Positions 9,401 through 16,537 of a stretch of DNA of 46,091 nucleotides are shown in pieces (position 1 is the stretch's first letter; each line of letters opens with the position of its first letter). Position numbers and translations under genes: made by a program. The notes under the pieces are model-generated. The model was not told the DNA's origin, did not search any database, and saw nothing but the letters and a program-made list of their open reading frames with translations. Origin of the DNA: Myxococcales bacterium UBA1238 (GTDB lineage: Bacteria > Myxococcota_A > Bradymonadia > UBA7976 > UBA1532). Location: assembly GCA_002309015.1 (NCBI GenBank), contig DBWM01000042.1, forward strand, positions 264-46,354. The letters run 5' to 3'.

Positions 9401-10409
9401 GGACAGAGATCAGCTCGCAGGCTCCCTTGCGCAGGTCTCGGGCGAAAGAGATCAGACTTCCGAGGTGCTCGCGCAGATGACGGCGGACAGGGATCAGCTC
9501 GCAGGCCAGCTTGCGCAGGTTGCGGGCGAAAGGGATCAGACCGCCGAGGTGCTCGCGCAGATGACGGCGGACAGAGATCAGCTCGCAAACCAGCTCTCGC
9601 AGGTGACGGGCGAAAGGGATCACGCAGCCGAAATGTATAATCTGACCCAGTCAGCCCTGGATTCCAAGTCGGCCTCTTTGGCTCAGATGGCGGCGGATCT
9701 GGCTCAGACGGTAGGCGAGCGCGATTTGGCGACCGAAAAGCTGCAGTCTCTGCAGGCGGAACATGAAGCCCGGGTGGCGGAATTGCAGGATCTCAAGGCG
9801 GCACATGAGGCTCTCCTTCAGGCGAAGGCCGATGCCGATGCGGCGCACGAAGCTTTGATGGCGGAAGCGGCCAGTAAGGAAGCTGAAACTGCGGCTGCCC
9901 ACGCTGCGGAGCTCGATCAGATTCGGGGAGAGATGGCCGCCGCCGCGCTGCAGCAACAACAGGCGCTGGATCAGGCCCATGCCGAGCGGGAAGCGCTTGA
10001 AGTCAATCATGCAGCCTTCGTTGCGAACCTGCAGGCCCAGATGGTCGAAGCCGAAACCCAGGCCAGGCAGGCGCGAGATGAGATGGAGTCGAGCCATGGA
10101 GCTGCCGTCGCGAGCCTGCAGGCGCAGGTCATCGAACTGCAAACCCAGCAGCAGAGCCTGCAGGAGGCCTTCGACCAATCGAAAGCTCAATCCCAGGCGC
10201 GGCAGGAAGAACTCGAGCGCGAGCTTTCTGCGCAAAAAGAATCGGCAGAAAATCTTGAAAAAGCGCGTGAAGCTCTCGACAAACGCGTCGAACTCTTGCA
10301 ATCTGACGCTGTTCGCGTGCGGGGGCTCGCTTCGCGTTGTGCCGAGATGCTCCGCTCCGCAACCCAGATGATGGATGAGGCGGCCAGGGCGCCTGAAGAA
10401 GACGCCTGA
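6402..10409 (+). CDS. Pseudo-receiver domain protein with long coiled coil (AglZ/FrzS-like architecture)
   Basis: 1335 residues. Residues 1-115 have the pattern of a CheY-like receiver (MRIMIVHSD at strand 1, GYGLCQRLR after strand 3, AYLVMPF at strand 5). The usual phospho-acceptor Asp is Gly51 (FLGLM) and the usual Lys before Pro-Phe is Met105, so phosphorylation is unlikely. Residues about 140-650 are low complexity: acidic stretches, then Ser/Glu repeats (SEPAISAPES), then Pro/Ala/Ser repeats (APVFVPAS). Residues about 660-1310 are a continuous coiled coil including nine 28-residue repeats. Myxococcus AglZ and FrzS have this same order, a pseudo-receiver followed by a coiled coil, and act in gliding and type IV pilus motility polarity. 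The match rests on architecture only, so a polarity or scaffold role is inference. GGGGTG precedes the ATG; a hairpin terminator overlaps the stop. Confidence 0.85.
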   Translation: MRIMIVHSDAAFSAELRGTLVSLGFECSCFSDGGEALQSATSAPPHAIFLGLMANTGYGLCQRLRRQLGSLPIYMIIDAEEAQSDRLARNMALDANRRADAYLVMPFSVGEMCEQLRQRGLWNGQLSDPDLLIGISGLQAEMAAPEPVPAPEAEDLFASQGDDFFANLEVGGPEKTQPPQAFQVQQVANGYFQSPAESVDQGGLWNDAAMQAQSPAEPLSDSDDVEMLDEEDAIEVDDADLIEEEAEDAAPQQSNPVMQAPSARPQEQPYMSMDGPASSISVRPTAQPLTGMPLPPLPLSPNHAEHSRPAISEVAQPVTSGAAEAAPVFAPDFAPDPQMMEALSKSRIELEQEFGHSEGYVDPLADNDPFEAGLDPHFDDSVPDDHSALDAVSFVDESPVEPAAAASAPEVSAQEDGVAFVEDDLSAKEPDAPVAENQVPDDQDGVSFAEDDVSASEPAISAPESDVSASEPAISAPEFEVSALKNQISAPESEVSNEEPAVSEQESQVSDDQTVAAMAKEEGSTVQTPVSQTPAPVSQTPAAVSGPVFVPASVSPSAAASSTSVPVFKPATIPAAAASPSNAPVFVPASIPVPSAATSSAPVFVPASVPAQPASPSSAPVFKPASVPAAAYSTSRPVSATSMPADGSEDDPATSRSLRTQVLSLQRELKLVREELSKRRDEQSQKRASETAMRKELADAKTELSRKEREILDLRDAAAQRESDMAQLEQRAEEAEAAQEDLRAQMQSVEAREVALNEMQVEMENEITSLRGQLSSLDQNLQSARMQAQAAEQRCAAEHEQAQVKAAESEAQFAALRSEADQIQNALSQMTADRDQFASQLAQMTGERDQTAQVLAQMTADRDQIAASLSQMTVERDQTSEVLAQMTADRDQLANSLSQVTGEREQTAQVLAQMTADRDQLANQLSQVTGERDQTAQVLSQMTADRDQLANQLAQVSGERDQTAGVLSQMTADRDQLAASLSQVTVERDQTAQVLAQMTADRDQLAGSLAQVSGERDQTSEVLAQMTADRDQLAGQLAQVAGERDQTAEVLAQMTADRDQLANQLSQVTGERDHAAEMYNLTQSALDSKSASLAQMAADLAQTVGERDLATEKLQSLQAEHEARVAELQDLKAAHEALLQAKADADAAHEALMAEAASKEAETAAAHAAELDQIRGEMAAAALQQQQALDQAHAEREALEVNHAAFVANLQAQMVEAETQARQARDEMESSHGAAVASLQAQVIELQTQQQSLQEAFDQSKAQSQARQEELERELSAQKESAENLEKAREALDKRVELLQSDAVRVRGLASRCAEMLRSATQMMDEAARAPEEDA
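8881..9636 (+). repeat. Nine tandem 84-bp units coding 28-residue coiled-coil repeats
   Basis: Each unit encodes four heptads as two 14-residue halves, a QMTADRDQLA half and a QVTGERDQTA half. The halves are related, giving an underlying 42-base period. Nine copies of MTADRDQ can be counted. Long identical stretches between units suggest recent unequal exchange; every gain or loss keeps frame and heptad phase. Confidence 0.9.
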
Positions 10410-10423
10410 GAGACGTCTTTTTT
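10399..10423 (+). terminator. Rho-independent terminator overlapping the coiled-coil gene stop
   Basis: AAGACG (10399-10404) pairs with CGTCTT (10414-10419), with the TGA stop at 10407-10409 in the loop. A T-rich tail follows (TTTTTT-G-TTTTTT). Confidence 0.65.
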
Positions 10424-10481
10424 GTTTTTTCACTACCTGTGCGGTTCGCCGATGCGCGAGCGCACGTTCGGGAGCGTACTT

Positions 10482-11777
10482 ATGACTCGCGTTGTCGACA
10501 TGATCGAACGCAAGCGCGACGGCGGTCTTTTGGATGCGGACGACATTCGCAACCTGATCGCGGCTTACACGCGCGACGAAGTGCCCGACTATCAAATGTC
10601 GGCGCTGCTGATGGCGATTTACCTGAAGGGCATGACTCCTGCGGAGTTGGCGCCATGGACCGACGCGATGCTGCGTTCGGGTGACGTGCTCGATTTGAGC
10701 CACATCCCCGGCATCAAGGTCGACAAGCATTCCACCGGCGGCGTGGGCGACAAGATCAGCCTGCCTCTGGCCCCCCTGGTTGCAGCCTGTGGCGTCAAGG
10801 TCCCCATGGTGAGCGGTCGCGGCCTCGGACATACCGGAGGCACCCTCGACAAGCTCGAGAGCATCCCTGGATTCTCTACGCAGCAGACCACTGAGCGCTT
10901 CATCGAGCTCGTGAAGGACATCGGGCTCGGTTTGATCGGCCAGACAGCCCAGATCGCACCCGCTGACAAGCGCATCTACGCTTTGCGCGACGTGACCGGA
11001 ACCGTTTCGAGCATCCCCCTCATCTCGAGCTCTATCATGTCGAAGAAGCTCGCCGAAGGGATCGACGCGCTGGTCCTCGACGTCAAAGTGGGTTCAGGCG
11101 CCTTTATGACCACGATCGAGGACGCCCGAATCCTTGCGAAGACCATGGTCGGCATTGGCGAGAAGATGGGAAAGAAGGTTGTGGCCCTCTTAACCAACAT
11201 GGACGAGCCCCTCGGGCAGGCGATCGGCAATGCGTTAGAGGTACGCGAGTCGATCGAAGTGCTTCAGAACAAGGGCCCCGCCGATATCCGCGCCCTTACA
11301 TTGGAGTTGGCGCACGAGATGCTGCGGTTGGGCGGCAAAGATCCCGCTTTGGCCGAGAAGGCCCTCGCTGACGGCAGCGGTTTGAAGAAGTTCGCCGAGA
11401 TCATCGAGGCTCAGGGAGGCGATCCGAAGGTCTGCGAAGATCTCGATCGCTTGCCGAAGGCCCAGTTCACAGAGCCTCTTTGCGCCGAAAAGTCCGGTTA
11501 CATCCAGGCTGTAGACACTAAAGAGGTGGGCATCGGCGCGTTGGTGCTCGGTGCAGGCCGTGAGAAGAAGGAAGATGCGATCGATCCCGGCGTGGGATTG
11601 ATGTTGAAGAAGCGCGTGGGCGACAAGATCGAAGCCGGCGAACCGCTGATGATCATCCATCACAACAAGACCGGACTCGATGCAGCCAAGAAGAGACTGC
11701 TTGCTGCCTATAAGATCGGCGCCGAGAAGCCCGTTCAAAAGCCCCTGATCCTCGACCGCATCGCCTCCGAAAACTGA
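10482..11777 (+). CDS. deoA: Thymidine phosphorylase / pyrimidine-nucleoside phosphorylase
   Basis: 431 residues from the ATG at 10482, chosen because GGAG lies 7 bases upstream; an upstream ATG at 10452 would add ten residues without such a site. The N-terminal helical domain starts MTRVVDMIERKRDGG. The phosphate and nucleoside binding motif KHSTGGVGD is at 82-90 and SGRGLGHTGGTLDKLESIPG at 111-130, both diagnostic of the thymidine/pyrimidine phosphorylase family. The length is normal. It splits thymidine or deoxyuridine (or uridine, in the broad-specificity type) with phosphate into base and (deoxy)ribose-1-phosphate in the cytosol. The sequence alone does not decide between the two specificities. 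A nucleoside transporter gene at 18419 would supply its substrate, although the two are separated by 6.6 kb. Confidence 0.95.
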   Translation: MTRVVDMIERKRDGGLLDADDIRNLIAAYTRDEVPDYQMSALLMAIYLKGMTPAELAPWTDAMLRSGDVLDLSHIPGIKVDKHSTGGVGDKISLPLAPLVAACGVKVPMVSGRGLGHTGGTLDKLESIPGFSTQQTTERFIELVKDIGLGLIGQTAQIAPADKRIYALRDVTGTVSSIPLISSSIMSKKLAEGIDALVLDVKVGSGAFMTTIEDARILAKTMVGIGEKMGKKVVALLTNMDEPLGQAIGNALEVRESIEVLQNKGPADIRALTLELAHEMLRLGGKDPALAEKALADGSGLKKFAEIIEAQGGDPKVCEDLDRLPKAQFTEPLCAEKSGYIQAVDTKEVGIGALVLGAGREKKEDAIDPGVGLMLKKRVGDKIEAGEPLMIIHHNKTGLDAAKKRLLAAYKIGAEKPVQKPLILDRIASEN

Positions 11778-11794
11778 TCGCGATGCCCCCAAAG

Positions 11795-11825
11795 CCGCCC
11801 CGATCCCGATCGAGGCGGTTTTTTT
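11795..11825 (+). terminator. Strong rho-independent terminator after the phosphorylase gene
   Basis: CCGCC (11795-11799) pairs with GGCGG (11814-11818); inside, CGAT pairs with ATCG after one mismatch, and seven Ts follow the stem. Confidence 0.85.
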
Positions 11826-12412
11826 GTACCCTGCCTTTTTAACGATCCCTCGTAAAAGCCATTTTAAGGATGCCCCGTAAGATCGCACGTCGCGATCAAA
11901 GGCCTTCGATCCAGCTGCGTCCTGATGTGGGCACGCCATAAAAGCGCTTCGATCGCTTCAGGTTGTGAAAACAAAGTACGGTCAAATGCGTTTTAGGTGG
12001 GCTATGCAGTTCTGTCGGCATGTGATCGAACTGCTTTGATGATGCCATATGGTGATCAGATGGGAGAGTGAAAGTGGTTTGAATTGCATTAGATGCCGTT
12101 GTAAAGTTCAATCGAAGGCCTTCGACTCTGCTTTGTGCTCGCGTTAAACCTAAATCGAAGCGGTTTGATTCGGGTTTGACAAGGCTGTATCTGGTTCTCG
12201 AACCGCTTTGAACGTATTTCTGTACACCGTCAGATATCGATCGAAGGCGTTTGAATTCCATGGCGGATTTTGCCCTAAACAGTCTAAATGCAATTGAAGC
12301 CTTGCTGCAGGGCTCCAGTTGCTGGTTTAAAGGCGTTTATAAGGGATGCGGTTCGGTATGCAGGGGAGGCTGAGGATTCTCGGACGATCCATGATAGGAG
12401 GGAATAGGAGAG
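11826..12412. other. Gene-free stretch with recurring near-palindromes
   Basis: I see no convincing gene in these 587 bases. A 121-codon open frame on the minus strand (to 11896) has no signal, family or ribosome binding site. The stretch contains the perfect palindrome TCGAAGGCCTTCGA near 12112 and near-copies around 11896 (TCAAAGGCCTTCGA) and 12240 (TCGAAGGCGTTTGA). Relatives recur at 15887 and 15930 in the 3' part of a Sel1 gene. Parts, such as CGGGTTTGACA, also match that 3' part, so the stretch may hold decayed Sel1-gene tails. Confidence 0.45.
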
Positions 12413-13006
12413 TTAATTGCCTTCTTTGGGCTGCTCTGCGGGCGCCTTTTTCTCCTGAAGTTCCCTTAACCGGAAGGTAGAGATGGAATCGCCTGCGGCT
12501 GCACCTTTTTTAAACCATTCCATCGCCTGGGCTTCGTTCTTTTCTACGCCTTCGCCGTTGACATACATGAGGCCGATCTCTCCGTAAGCGAACTTGTCTC
12601 CAAGGGCGGCGGCCTTTTGGTAATAGGTCAAAGCCTTTTGAGGATCTTTGTTTCCAAAGTCACCGTCGGCGTAAAGCTCTGCCAGGGAATAGCAGGCGTC
12701 TGCATCCTTGGAATCACAGCGCTTGTACAAGGTCTTGAGCAGGGTGTTCTTGCCGATCAAAGCGGGATCATTGTAGAGGTTTTCCTGCTTCATGAAGTTT
12801 TGAGCGAGTTTGTTTCCTTCGAGCGCCCAGTCTTTGAGCTCCTTATAGGCCGTGACCAGCAGTGTGGTAGAGGACTTGGGATTGCGGTAATCCTTGATGA
12901 CGTTGCGCACCTGGTTGTCGCTCTCGGGACAAAGCGGTGCGGCATCACCAAAGGCGGTGTTGGTTGCAAGTAAAAGGGCGATGAGAGAGAGCAGGGTACG
13001 TTTCAT
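12413..13006 (-). CDS. Secreted Sel1-repeat protein (array member 1, most distal)
   Basis: 197 residues from the ATG at 13006, with GGAG six bases upstream. The signal peptide is MKRTLLSLIALLLATNTAFG. Two Sel1-type repeats of about 35 residues span about 103-137 (ACYSLAELYADGDFG..KALTYYQKAAALGD) and 140-173 (IGLMYVNGEGV..AMEWFKKGAAAGD). A conserved pair, RCDSKDADAC (Cys97 and Cys105), sits just before and at the start of the first repeat. Its C-x7-C spacing is the one that is disulfide-bonded in the Helicobacter Hcp Sel1-like proteins. Such repeats are protein-interaction scaffolds; location is periplasmic or extracellular by the signal peptide. No catalytic function can be inferred. It is the last gene of a co-directional array running from 18078. 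Confidence 0.85.
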   Translation of the reverse strand: MKRTLLSLIALLLATNTAFGDAAPLCPESDNQVRNVIKDYRNPKSSTTLLVTAYKELKDWALEGNKLAQNFMKQENLYNDPALIGKNTLLKTLYKRCDSKDADACYSLAELYADGDFGNKDPQKALTYYQKAAALGDKFAYGEIGLMYVNGEGVEKNEAQAMEWFKKGAAAGDSISTFRLRELQEKKAPAEQPKEGN

Positions 13007-13081
13007 GTTCAACTCCAAATGACTTTGAGGGTTCTGGCAAAAGATGCCGGTTAAAGAAGAAATCGGTTCGATGCCCTGGGA

Positions 13082-13651
13082 TTACGGATCCTCAAGGACG
13101 TTCATCTGATCGATCAGCGACTGTGCAAACGGATCGCCTGCGGCCGAAGCCTTTTTGAGCCATTCCAGCGCCTTCTCCTGGCTCTGTTCGGGGCCTTTGA
13201 AGTTCAGGTAGAGGAGGCCGATCTCGCGTTTCATGTCTTTTGAACCGAGGGCCTCAGCCTTCTGGAAATAGCTCAGCGCGCGTTGAAAGTCCCACAACCC
13301 GAAGAGGCCGTAGCCATAAATCTTTCCGAGGAGGCTGCAGGCGTCCGCATCCTTCTTTTCGCAGCGGTTCTGAAGCTTCTTGTTCAGGCCATTCTTTTGA
13401 TCCAATTTGGGATCAACGGCGAGGAACTCCTTGTTTATGAATTCCTGAGCGCGTTTGTTGCCCTCCTGTGCGTAGCTCCTGATCGTTCCAACCGTCGTCA
13501 TGAGCGTCTGGCTCGATGTTGCGGGATCGTTGTAATTGTCGATGAGCACGATCATATCGTTGCTGTGAGGCTCTGAAATGGGTGCCAAGTCGGCCAGAGC
13601 CGATGGCGTCGCCAGTAAAAAGGCCATGAGAGAGAGCAGGATCCGTTTCAT
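13082..13651 (-). CDS. Secreted Sel1-repeat protein (array member 2)
   Basis: 189 residues; AAAGGAG lies six bases before the ATG. The signal peptide MKRILLSLMAFLLATPSALA is nearly identical to that of the neighbour at 12413. The conserved central segment RCEKKDADAC holds the C-x7-C pair, followed by one clear Sel1 repeat (KIYGYGLFG..RALSYFQKAEALGS) and a second weaker one (IGLLYLNFKG..ALEWLKKASAAGD) in which the usual GxGV turn is changed. The upstream region also follows the family plan (NxxxxLIDNYNDPATSS, then GNKRAQEF). It is 75 bases from both neighbours in the same direction. Confidence 0.85.
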   Translation of the reverse strand: MKRILLSLMAFLLATPSALADLAPISEPHSNDMIVLIDNYNDPATSSQTLMTTVGTIRSYAQEGNKRAQEFINKEFLAVDPKLDQKNGLNKKLQNRCEKKDADACSLLGKIYGYGLFGLWDFQRALSYFQKAEALGSKDMKREIGLLYLNFKGPEQSQEKALEWLKKASAAGDPFAQSLIDQMNVLEDP

Positions 13652-13689
13652 GTGAAGCTCCTTTGTGACTTAAAGGGTTAAACAAAAAG

Positions 13690-13711
13690 CAAAAGCGGGG
13701 CGTTCAACCGC
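13690..13711 (-). terminator. Possible terminator or dyad downstream of Sel1 gene 3
   Basis: On the minus strand CGTTCAA, the spacer AGCGG and TTGAACG form a 7-bp hairpin shortly after the stop of the gene ending at 13727, followed by CCCCGCTTTTGCTTTTTG. It could end transcription or act as an attenuator inside the array. Confidence 0.45.
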
Positions 13712-13726
13712 TTTGAACGGGCGGCC

Positions 13727-14293
13727 TCAGGGCTCCCTTTTGGGTTCGACATGCGAGAGAAACCGGTTGCATTCAGCATCGCCGTGCGCCGCAGCCTTTT
13801 TAATCCATTCGAGCGCTTTGTCGTCATCCTTTTGAACCGTTTCGCCCTTCCAGTACATCATGCCCAGGTGGCATTCGGCCTCCTTTAAACCCAGATCGGC
13901 GGCCTTTTCGTAATGGTTCAAAGCGCTTTCCGGATCGGTCAGTCCAAAGCGCCCCTCGGTATAAATCTCTGCAAGGAGCATGCAGGCTTCGGCTTCCTTT
14001 TGTTCGCAGCTCTTTTTCAGCTTTTTGATAAAGCCATTCTTGCTGTCTGAATGGGGATCATTCTTTAATGACTCGCGCATCACCTGGCGCTGAGCGAGTT
14101 TCTGGCCCGCATCCGCATACCTCATGAGCGATTGAACGGTCTTGTAGAGATCCTCCGCTTTGATCTGGGGGTGGTTGTAAAGGAATATCAGGCGCTTCAC
14201 CTCGCGATCATTGCCGGTTTTGGAGGGTGCATCGGCCCATGCTGCGGAGCTGATCAAAAGAAAAGTTGTGAGAACGGACAGAATGCGTTTCAT
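13727..14293 (-). CDS. Secreted Sel1-repeat protein (array member 3)
   Basis: 188 residues from the ATG at 14293, supported by AGAGGA six bases upstream. An alternative ATG at 14308 would overlap the previous stop as ATGA, so translation is coupled either way. The signal peptide is MKRILSVLTTFLLISSAAWA. The C-x7-C segment is SCEQKEAEAC. The two Sel1 repeats are EIYTEGRFG..ALNHYEKAADLG and LGMMYWKGETV..ALEWIKKAAAHGD. An extra pair of Cys in the C-terminal half (AECHLG and AECNRF) is not shared by most family members. Confidence 0.85.
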   Translation of the reverse strand: MKRILSVLTTFLLISSAAWADAPSKTGNDREVKRLIFLYNHPQIKAEDLYKTVQSLMRYADAGQKLAQRQVMRESLKNDPHSDSKNGFIKKLKKSCEQKEAEACMLLAEIYTEGRFGLTDPESALNHYEKAADLGLKEAECHLGMMYWKGETVQKDDDKALEWIKKAAAHGDAECNRFLSHVEPKREP

Positions 14294-14304
14294 GGTGATC
14301 CTCT

Positions 14305-14979
14305 TCATGGGGTTTGAAAGGGTTCTCTTGAGGGGAAGATGAACGGAGATCCCTCTTTGGTGCCTTCATGCGGAAAATCCGGGGCGATCAGATTCTCTTC
14401 GATGCCGGGGCCATATTTGGCCTTCAGTTCTTCGACGGCCTGTAAGGTGCCCTTTGCGGTCTCATCGCCTGCATCGGAAGCCTTTTTAAGGTAGTTGAGC
14501 GCTCTGACCGTATCCTTTTGAACGCCGTGACCGGTTAGATAATCGTAGCCCAAACTGCGGGTCGCCTCGATGGATCCCAGTTCTTCCGCGCGTTCTGCAT
14601 AGCTTATAGCCCTTGGATGGTCGGACAACCCAAACTGACCGTCGAGATAAATGGTGTAGAGATAATAGCAGGCGTCCGCATCCTTTTCGACGCAGCGCTT
14701 TTTCAGCCTCTGGTTTAAGCTGTTCTGTTCATCCAAAGCGGGATCATAGGTTAAGGACTCTTGCTTTAAGAAGCGTTGAGCCTCTTCGTCGCCCTGGGAT
14801 GCGAAGTAGTTGAGTGTCTGGAAGTCGCCGTAGAGCTCTGCCGACGAGCTCGATGGGTTGTTGTAAGTCATGATGGCCCTCTGTACCGGCGACATCTCCC
14901 TGGGAGAAGGCGTTACATGCTGGGTGGGCGCGCTGCAGGCGGCCATCAAAGCGGTCAGCGTCATCAGGATGCGTTTCAT
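14305..14979 (-). CDS. Sel1-repeat lipoprotein (array member 4)
   Basis: 224 residues. Unlike its neighbours it has a lipobox (LMAAC at residues 11-15), so it is probably lipid-anchored. The family plan continues with a Tyr-Asn-Asn-Pro-Ser segment, GDEEAQRF, ESLTYDPALDEQNSL, and RCVEKDADAC (C-x7-C). Two Sel1 repeats follow (TIYLDGQFG..AISYAERAEELGS and LGYDYLTGHGV..ALNYLKKASDAGD) and a 45-residue tail rich in Pro and charged residues. AAAGGA precedes the ATG. It overlaps the next gene and starts 10 bases after the gene ending at 14990, so it lies within one operon. Confidence 0.85.
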   Translation of the reverse strand: MKRILMTLTALMAACSAPTQHVTPSPREMSPVQRAIMTYNNPSSSSAELYGDFQTLNYFASQGDEEAQRFLKQESLTYDPALDEQNSLNQRLKKRCVEKDADACYYLYTIYLDGQFGLSDHPRAISYAERAEELGSIEATRSLGYDYLTGHGVQKDTVRALNYLKKASDAGDETAKGTLQAVEELKAKYGPGIEENLIAPDFPHEGTKEGSPFIFPSREPFQTP

Positions 14980-14989
14980 GGGGGTTCCT

Positions 14990-15790
14990 TTAGGGGGTTA
15001 CGGGTGTCTCTGTTTCGGGTGTCTTGGTCGTTTCTGCGGGTTTTGCTTCGGAGGCTTTTTCTTCTGCAGGTTTCTGATCGGCCTTCGGGAAGGGATCCAA
15101 CAGCTTCAGGAGTTCGATCGCAGGGCGGTGACCGAGATCCGCCGCCTTTTGGTAGTAGGTTCGAGCCTCTTCGTACGATTGCTTCCTGAAGAGTCTGTCG
15201 CCTAAAAGGTAGCAGCCCTGTGCAACTTTGAGGTTGCAGCCATCCCTAAGGTCTCGAGCTTCGATCCCTGCGGGGGGGCGTAAATCAAAATACTTTTGAA
15301 AATAGTATGCAGCCTTTTGATGATCCTGTGGAAAGCCTTCGAATCCCAGATAATTTCTCGCCAAATCTATTGCGGAGGGCCAGTCACCCAGTTCAACCTG
15401 GCGGGCTTCATAGAAGATACCCATTGATTGGTTCTCGGTCACGAGAACACCATTGTAATACATGAGGGTCAGATAGTAGCAAGATTGTTCATCTTTCTCA
15501 TCACAGCGCTTTTGCATCCTCTCGATGACGGGATGCTTGCTCTTTGAAGAGTCTTTACTCGCGCGCTTCACCTTGGCGACGTATTGTCGAGCCCGTTTGA
15601 CGCCCTCACCGGCCCATTCATCAAGGATTCCAGCGCATCTGAAGATCTCTTCGGAGGTTGACTCGGGGTCCTCAACGCATTCGATATAAGAGTCGACCTC
15701 TTTGTTGCTCTCTGGCAAAGGCATCATATCGGCCCATGCCGGTGCGCAAAGGGAGATGAAAGCGATGAGAGGAGGTAAGGTATGCTTCAT
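14990..15790 (-). CDS. Secreted Sel1-like protein with two C-x7-C pairs (array member 5)
   Basis: 266 residues, the longest and most divergent member. The signal peptide is MKHTLPPLIAFISLCAPAWA. It has RCDEKDEQSC and a second C-x7-C copy, GCNLKVAQGC, followed by YLLGDRLF..ARTYYQKAADLGH. The resemblance to the Helicobacter Hcp repeat (C-x7-C just before a Leu-Gly turn) is clearest here. A Lys/Glu/Pro/Thr-rich tail of about 35 residues ends the protein. GAGAG lies before the ATG. Two additional Cys near residues 37 and 51 may form another pair. Confidence 0.85.
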   Translation of the reverse strand: MKHTLPPLIAFISLCAPAWADMMPLPESNKEVDSYIECVEDPESTSEEIFRCAGILDEWAGEGVKRARQYVAKVKRASKDSSKSKHPVIERMQKRCDEKDEQSCYYLTLMYYNGVLVTENQSMGIFYEARQVELGDWPSAIDLARNYLGFEGFPQDHQKAAYYFQKYFDLRPPAGIEARDLRDGCNLKVAQGCYLLGDRLFRKQSYEEARTYYQKAADLGHRPAIELLKLLDPFPKADQKPAEEKASEAKPAETTKTPETETPVTP

Positions 15791-15853
15791 GTTGAACTCT
15801 CTAAGCGGTTTTACTGATGTCCGTCAAAACAACATGGGGTCTTCAAACCGGTT

Positions 15854-16519
15854 TCAGGGCTTCATGACGGAAGGTTGTTCGGTTGTCGAAGGCGTTCGAC
15901 TCGGGTTTGACAGTGTGTTGGAGTCGTTTGAAAGGCCTTCGACTTTGCTTGGATCCCTTGTCGAAGCGCGTTCGATGGCCTTTAACTCGTCTTCCTGCTC
16001 TTGTTGGAGCTGTTTCGAAGCCCTTTCACGAAGGTCCCTCGCTTTGTCGGGGTCCTTTGGAACGCCTTCGCCCGCTTCATATGCTTCTGCCAAAGTCTGC
16101 ATCGCGCGGTTCGATCCCAGTTCAGCAGCGCGTCTAAGGTAACTCAAAGCCCTTTGACGATCCTTTAACCCAAAGAGGCCCTTTTCATAAATCTCGTAGA
16201 GCGCCAGGCATGCGGTTGCATCGGTTTGATCGCAGCGGTTTTTGAGCCTGTTGTTGTAGCTGTTCTTTGCATTCAAAGCGGGATCTGGGGCGAGCGACTC
16301 GAGTTCAACAAACTTTTGAGCCACTGGATGGCCAGAGTTCGCCATGCGTATGATGGCCTGAACGACGTTCGAGAGCTCAGGGGTGGGCAGATCGGGCTGC
16401 TTGTAACGCGATATGAAAGGGAAGGCCGCGTCGTTGTCGAACTTCAAAGGCATCACATCGGCCAGGGCCGGCGCGCAGGCTGCAATCAAAGCGATGAGAG
16501 CGGGCAGGGGATGCTTCAT
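15854..16519 (-). CDS. Secreted Sel1-repeat protein (array member 6)
   Basis: 221 residues; AAGGA precedes the ATG. The signal peptide MKHPLPALIALIAACAPALA could also be read as a lipobox, but Cys is followed by Ala-Pro-Ala-Leu-Ala, a normal signal peptidase I site. RCDQTDATAC is the C-x7-C segment. The Sel1 repeats are EIYEKGLFG..ALSYLRRAAELGS and LAEAYEAGEGV..ARDLRERASKQ. The Ser/Thr/Asn/Pro-rich tail of about 45 residues is coded by DNA carrying TCGAAGGC-type near-palindromes that also occur at 11896-12250. It ends 63 bases before the next gene. Confidence 0.85.
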   Translation of the reverse strand: MKHPLPALIALIAACAPALADVMPLKFDNDAAFPFISRYKQPDLPTPELSNVVQAIIRMANSGHPVAQKFVELESLAPDPALNAKNSYNNRLKNRCDQTDATACLALYEIYEKGLFGLKDRQRALSYLRRAAELGSNRAMQTLAEAYEAGEGVPKDPDKARDLRERASKQLQQEQEDELKAIERASTRDPSKVEGLSNDSNTLSNPSRTPSTTEQPSVMKP

Positions 16520-16537
16520 GGCGGGTTCCTTAAGCGC

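Noticed and set aside
9651..10832. 393-codon frame on the minus strand across the coiled-coil gene end and the phosphorylase start
   Set aside because: It spans a terminator and two well-supported genes and shows no domain.
11896..12261. 121-codon open frame on the minus strand
   Set aside because: No ribosome binding site, signal peptide or family; it consists of palindromic and repeat words, some shared with the Sel1-gene tail at 15854.
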